Below, piece by piece: positions 43,432-45,078 of a stretch of 45,078 nucleotides of DNA. The notes below the pieces were generated by a model. The model saw only the letters and a list, made by a program, of their open reading frames with translations, was not told where the DNA came from and did not search any database. How positions within the stretch are numbered: position 1 is the stretch's first letter; each line of letters opens with the position of its first letter. Position numbers and translations under genes: made by a program. The stretch is taken from NCBI GenBank assembly GCA_910575665.1, contig CAJTFB010000032.1, positions 1-45,078 on the forward strand, read 5' to 3'. The stretch comes from Eubacteriaceae bacterium (GTDB taxonomy: Bacteria; Bacillota; Clostridia; Lachnospirales; Lachnospiraceae).

Positions 43432-43560
43432 ATTGTCGTAGGAATGTTACGCAGTAGGAGTTATTTTGTCCTTGATTTATGCGGGTTTGCGGGCGTTGAA
43501 ATGAAGGAGTAAGGGTTTTTATATGTCTGCCCTCAAAAATGGCTTTCTATTGCGTAACAG

Positions 43561-43608
43561 AAAAGCAGAGAACCGACCACTAATGAAAGCGATATGTTCT
43601 CTGCTTTT
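43561..43608 (+). terminator. Terminator after the TIR gene
   Basis: AAAAGCAGAGAAC (43561-43573) and GTTCTCTGCTTTT (43596-43608) form a perfect 13-bp stem with T-rich 3' end. It lies 130 bp after the TIR stop. Confidence 0.7.
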
Positions 43609-43701
43609 GTTTGCACCCTGTTTGTCAGCGTTGATGATAAGTTGTTGTGAATACTTCCTTATCAACGTAAAACTAAGGGTTTGCGGACTTTGAAACATTG
43701 C

Positions 43702-43723
43702 TTTGTAGCAAATTTGTAGCAAA
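43702..43723 (+). repeat. Tandem 11-bp repeat, possible integration-end arm sites
   Basis: TTTGTAGCAAA occurs twice in tandem at 43702 and 43713. Such repeats next to an element end are typical arm sites of tyrosine integrases, yet no integrase gene is nearby. The remainder of 43432-43867 has only the terminators described. Confidence 0.5.
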
Positions 43724-43777
43724 TGTTCAGGTGAAAATAAGCGAATATACGCTAATTTAATATGCTATACGGAATAA

Positions 43778-43821
43778 AGAGATCTTTTCTAAAAGAAAAT
43801 TTAGGAAAAGGTCTCTTTTTT
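43778..43821 (+). terminator. Terminator before the ParB-like gene
   Basis: AGAGATCTTTTCTAAA (43778-43793) pairs with TTTAGGAAAAGGTCTCT (43800-43816), a long near-perfect stem followed by TTTTT. Confidence 0.72.
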
Positions 43822-43867
43822 GCGTTTTGGCTTTATTTGTGGTTGTCAATCAAATGAGGTGATGAAA

Positions 43868-44758
43868 ATGGATAAGAAAAGAATTGGTAACAAGGTAGAA
43901 ATTAGTGGACTGGATGAAATTTTTCAAATTAAGGAAAGAAAGGAAAATGATATTACTGAAGTAAGCATAAATCAATTACACACATTTCATAAGCATCCTT
44001 TTCGTGTTGTTGATGATGAAAACATGGATGAACTTGTAAAAAGCATTCAAGAACGGGGCGTATTAAATCCAGGGATTGTTCGTCCGGGAAAAGGAGGTGA
44101 TTATGAAATTATATCCGGTCATAGAAGGAAAAGGGCATTAGAAATTGCTGGAATGGATAAAATGCCGGTATATATTCGTGATTATAGCGACGAAGAAGCA
44201 GTGATTGTTATGATTGACAGCAATATTCAAAGAGAAAATGTTCTGCCAAGTGAAAAGGCCTATGCATACAAAATGAAATATGATGCAATGAAACATCAGG
44301 GAAGGAAAAGCAGTGGTCTTACATTGAAAGAATTAGGGAAGGATGCGGGAGAAAGTTGGAAGACGGTACAGAGGTATATTTGGCTATCCAGACTAATTGA
44401 ACCCCTTATGGACATGATAGATCAAAAGAAATTGGGGCTGACTCAGGGGATTGATTTATCAGGATTGAGTGAAAAAGAGCAAAATATAGTCTTTAGAAGA
44501 TTAAGCAGTTCAAAAAGGAAGTTGAGTATAAAAAAATCAGATCAAATTAAAAAACTTGCAAGTGCTGAACAACTAACAGAAGAAACATTAAATCTGATTT
44601 TTGAGGAAAAAAGGGAGGCAGGGAAACAAGACTTGGATATGAAGCATCTGAGGCAGTTTTTTTCAGATTCATATAGTGATGAAGAAATAGTAGAGATTAC
44701 ATATAAATTGCTGGATGCATGGAAAAATAGGAAGTTAAACTTGGAGATAGAAGTATAA
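43868..44758 (+). CDS. parB: ParB/Spo0J-like partition protein
   Basis: 296 aa from ATG 43868, seven bases after GAGGT; ATG 43862 is also in frame. The ParB N-terminal domain is seen in ISGHRRKRALEIAGMDKMPV and the arginine-containing DSNIQRENVLPSEKAYAYKM, followed by a helix-turn-helix (LTLKELGKDAGESWKTVQRY). The C-terminus (about 230-296) is helical. CTP-dependent clamps of this family bind parS and work with ParA. No ParA gene is in the window, so it may lie beyond the IS or be lost. An operator-like inverted repeat follows the gene. Confidence 0.88.
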   Translation: MDKKRIGNKVEISGLDEIFQIKERKENDITEVSINQLHTFHKHPFRVVDDENMDELVKSIQERGVLNPGIVRPGKGGDYEIISGHRRKRALEIAGMDKMPVYIRDYSDEEAVIVMIDSNIQRENVLPSEKAYAYKMKYDAMKHQGRKSSGLTLKELGKDAGESWKTVQRYIWLSRLIEPLMDMIDQKKLGLTQGIDLSGLSEKEQNIVFRRLSSSKRKLSIKKSDQIKKLASAEQLTEETLNLIFEEKREAGKQDLDMKHLRQFFSDSYSDEEIVEITYKLLDAWKNRKLNLEIEV

Positions 44759-44775
44759 TACGCTGGGCAAATAAA

Positions 44776-44833
44776 CTTGTGTACAAATTGTACAGAAGTC
44801 AGAGAGGCAGCATGTGTACAATTCGTACACAAG
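44776..44833. promoter_or_regulatory. Paired GTAC-dyad operator or parS-like site
   Basis: CTTGTGTACAAATTGTACA (44776-44794) recurs inverted at 44815-44833 with one mismatch, with a 20-bp spacer. Each half is itself a dyad, TGTAC-N5-GTACA (44780-44794) and TGTGTAC-N5-GTACACA (44813-44831). It lies just after parB and before a short ORF with a good ribosome site. It could be the ParB centromere or a repressor operator. Confidence 0.65.
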
Positions 44834-44864
44834 TAAAGGAAAATAGAAGAGAGGAATAAGGAGT

Positions 44865-44912
44865 ATGAGGAAAACATTAAAGGAAGGTTATCCGGAGTTG
44901 GCTGGACTATAG
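44865..44912 (+). CDS. Possible 15-codon ORF
   Basis: ATG 44865 follows AATAAGGAGT and reads MRKTLKEGYPELAGL before TAG. The strong ribosome site and the operator pair upstream suggest a true start, but the ORF stops just before the probable second IS edge. It may be the 5' remnant of a longer gene or a leader ORF. Confidence 0.35.
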   Translation: MRKTLKEGYPELAGL

Positions 44913-44916
44913 TCAA

Positions 44917-44977
44917 GAGAATGGACACATTTTTGTGTAATTTATTTTTGAGAGCAGCAGCTTAGTGCTGCTCCCAG
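44917..44977. other. Possible remnant of another IS256-type end
   Basis: GAGAATGGACACATTTTTG (44917 onwards), continuing GTGTAATTT, resembles the general IS256-family end pattern. GAGCAGCA (44952-44959) and TGCTGCTC (44966-44973) form a hairpin. The 61 bp may be the end of a second IS into which the terminal IS inserted. Evidence is only pattern resemblance. Confidence 0.3.
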
Positions 44978-45078
44978 GAGGCTGTAAAAAATCTTGTGTC
45001 TATGGATTTTAGACTTTCCTGATAAGAATTAGATATGTAAGAGGTTTTTGTCGGTTTTATGTTTTTGGGACTGTCGAA
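44978..45078. mobile_element. Terminus of the insertion sequence, extending out of the window to the right
   Basis: The exact inverted copy of 1-101. The inner edge GAGGCTG starts at 44978, directly after the hairpin described above. No transposase is present in view. Confidence 0.7.

Overview
The window looks like part of an integrative/conjugative or mobilizable element from an anaerobic gut Firmicute, most likely a Lachnospiraceae-like Clostridium relative. This rests on the gene families (Tn916-type Xis/Int, TnpW plus large serine recombinase, MobP-type relaxase, VirD4, Lys-rich Ig-like secreted proteins, ECF S component), AGGAGG-type ribosome sites and moderate-to-low GC. No database search was possible; every assignment is from reading the sequence. 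Both ends (1-101 and 44978-45078) are the same insertion-sequence terminus pointing outward, as an exact 101-bp inverted repeat, so the window is probably an assembly segment bounded by two IS copies.

Layout. (1) 102-7466: an IS-truncated ORF, then a mobilization module: ribbon-helix-helix accessory protein, MobP-like relaxase with a very long Sel1-repeat tail, DUF3991/TOPRIM protein, VirD4 coupling protein and a small winged-helix protein. No T4SS assembly genes are visible. (2) 7540-28986: a 21-kb cargo of redox enzymes, hydrolases, secreted cyclophilin-like/Ig-like proteins, transporters and a divergent LysR regulator. Three promoters in this cargo (7683, 17920, 23537) share the same dyad and the same spacing to a -10 box, which makes a LysR-controlled three-operon regulon the best explanation. 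(3) 29004-31904: PhoB/VanR-type winged-helix protein, three 11-bp-phased TCTACGG repeats, a sigma-70-like protein and a secreted transglutaminase-like protein. (4) 32136-34439: an AT-rich two-gene island, a TIR-domain protein followed by a HEPN-like protein (Rx4H motif), which is a candidate anti-phage module. (5) 34440-37728: decayed coding sequence, a conserved small ORF, a MazF toxin without visible antitoxin, and Tn916-type xis/int followed by integrase-arm-like repeats.

(6) 37968-43431: a second mobile module with a large serine recombinase and TnpW on the minus strand. It also carries a SAM methyltransferase preceded by a strong palindromic promoter, a 14-codon leader peptide and mutually exclusive hairpins (a putative ribosome-controlled attenuator), then Tn916 orf7/orf8-like regulators and a coiled-coil TIR protein resembling TirS. 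(7) 43702-44977: 11-bp direct repeats, a ParB-like protein and a near-perfect 19-bp inverted operator pair.

The window reads as nested mobile elements. The backbone supplies DNA processing and integration. Between its two halves lies a regulated redox/envelope cargo, plus two TIR-based candidate defence loci. The items most worth testing are the LysR regulon, the TIR-HEPN pair and the methyltransferase attenuator.
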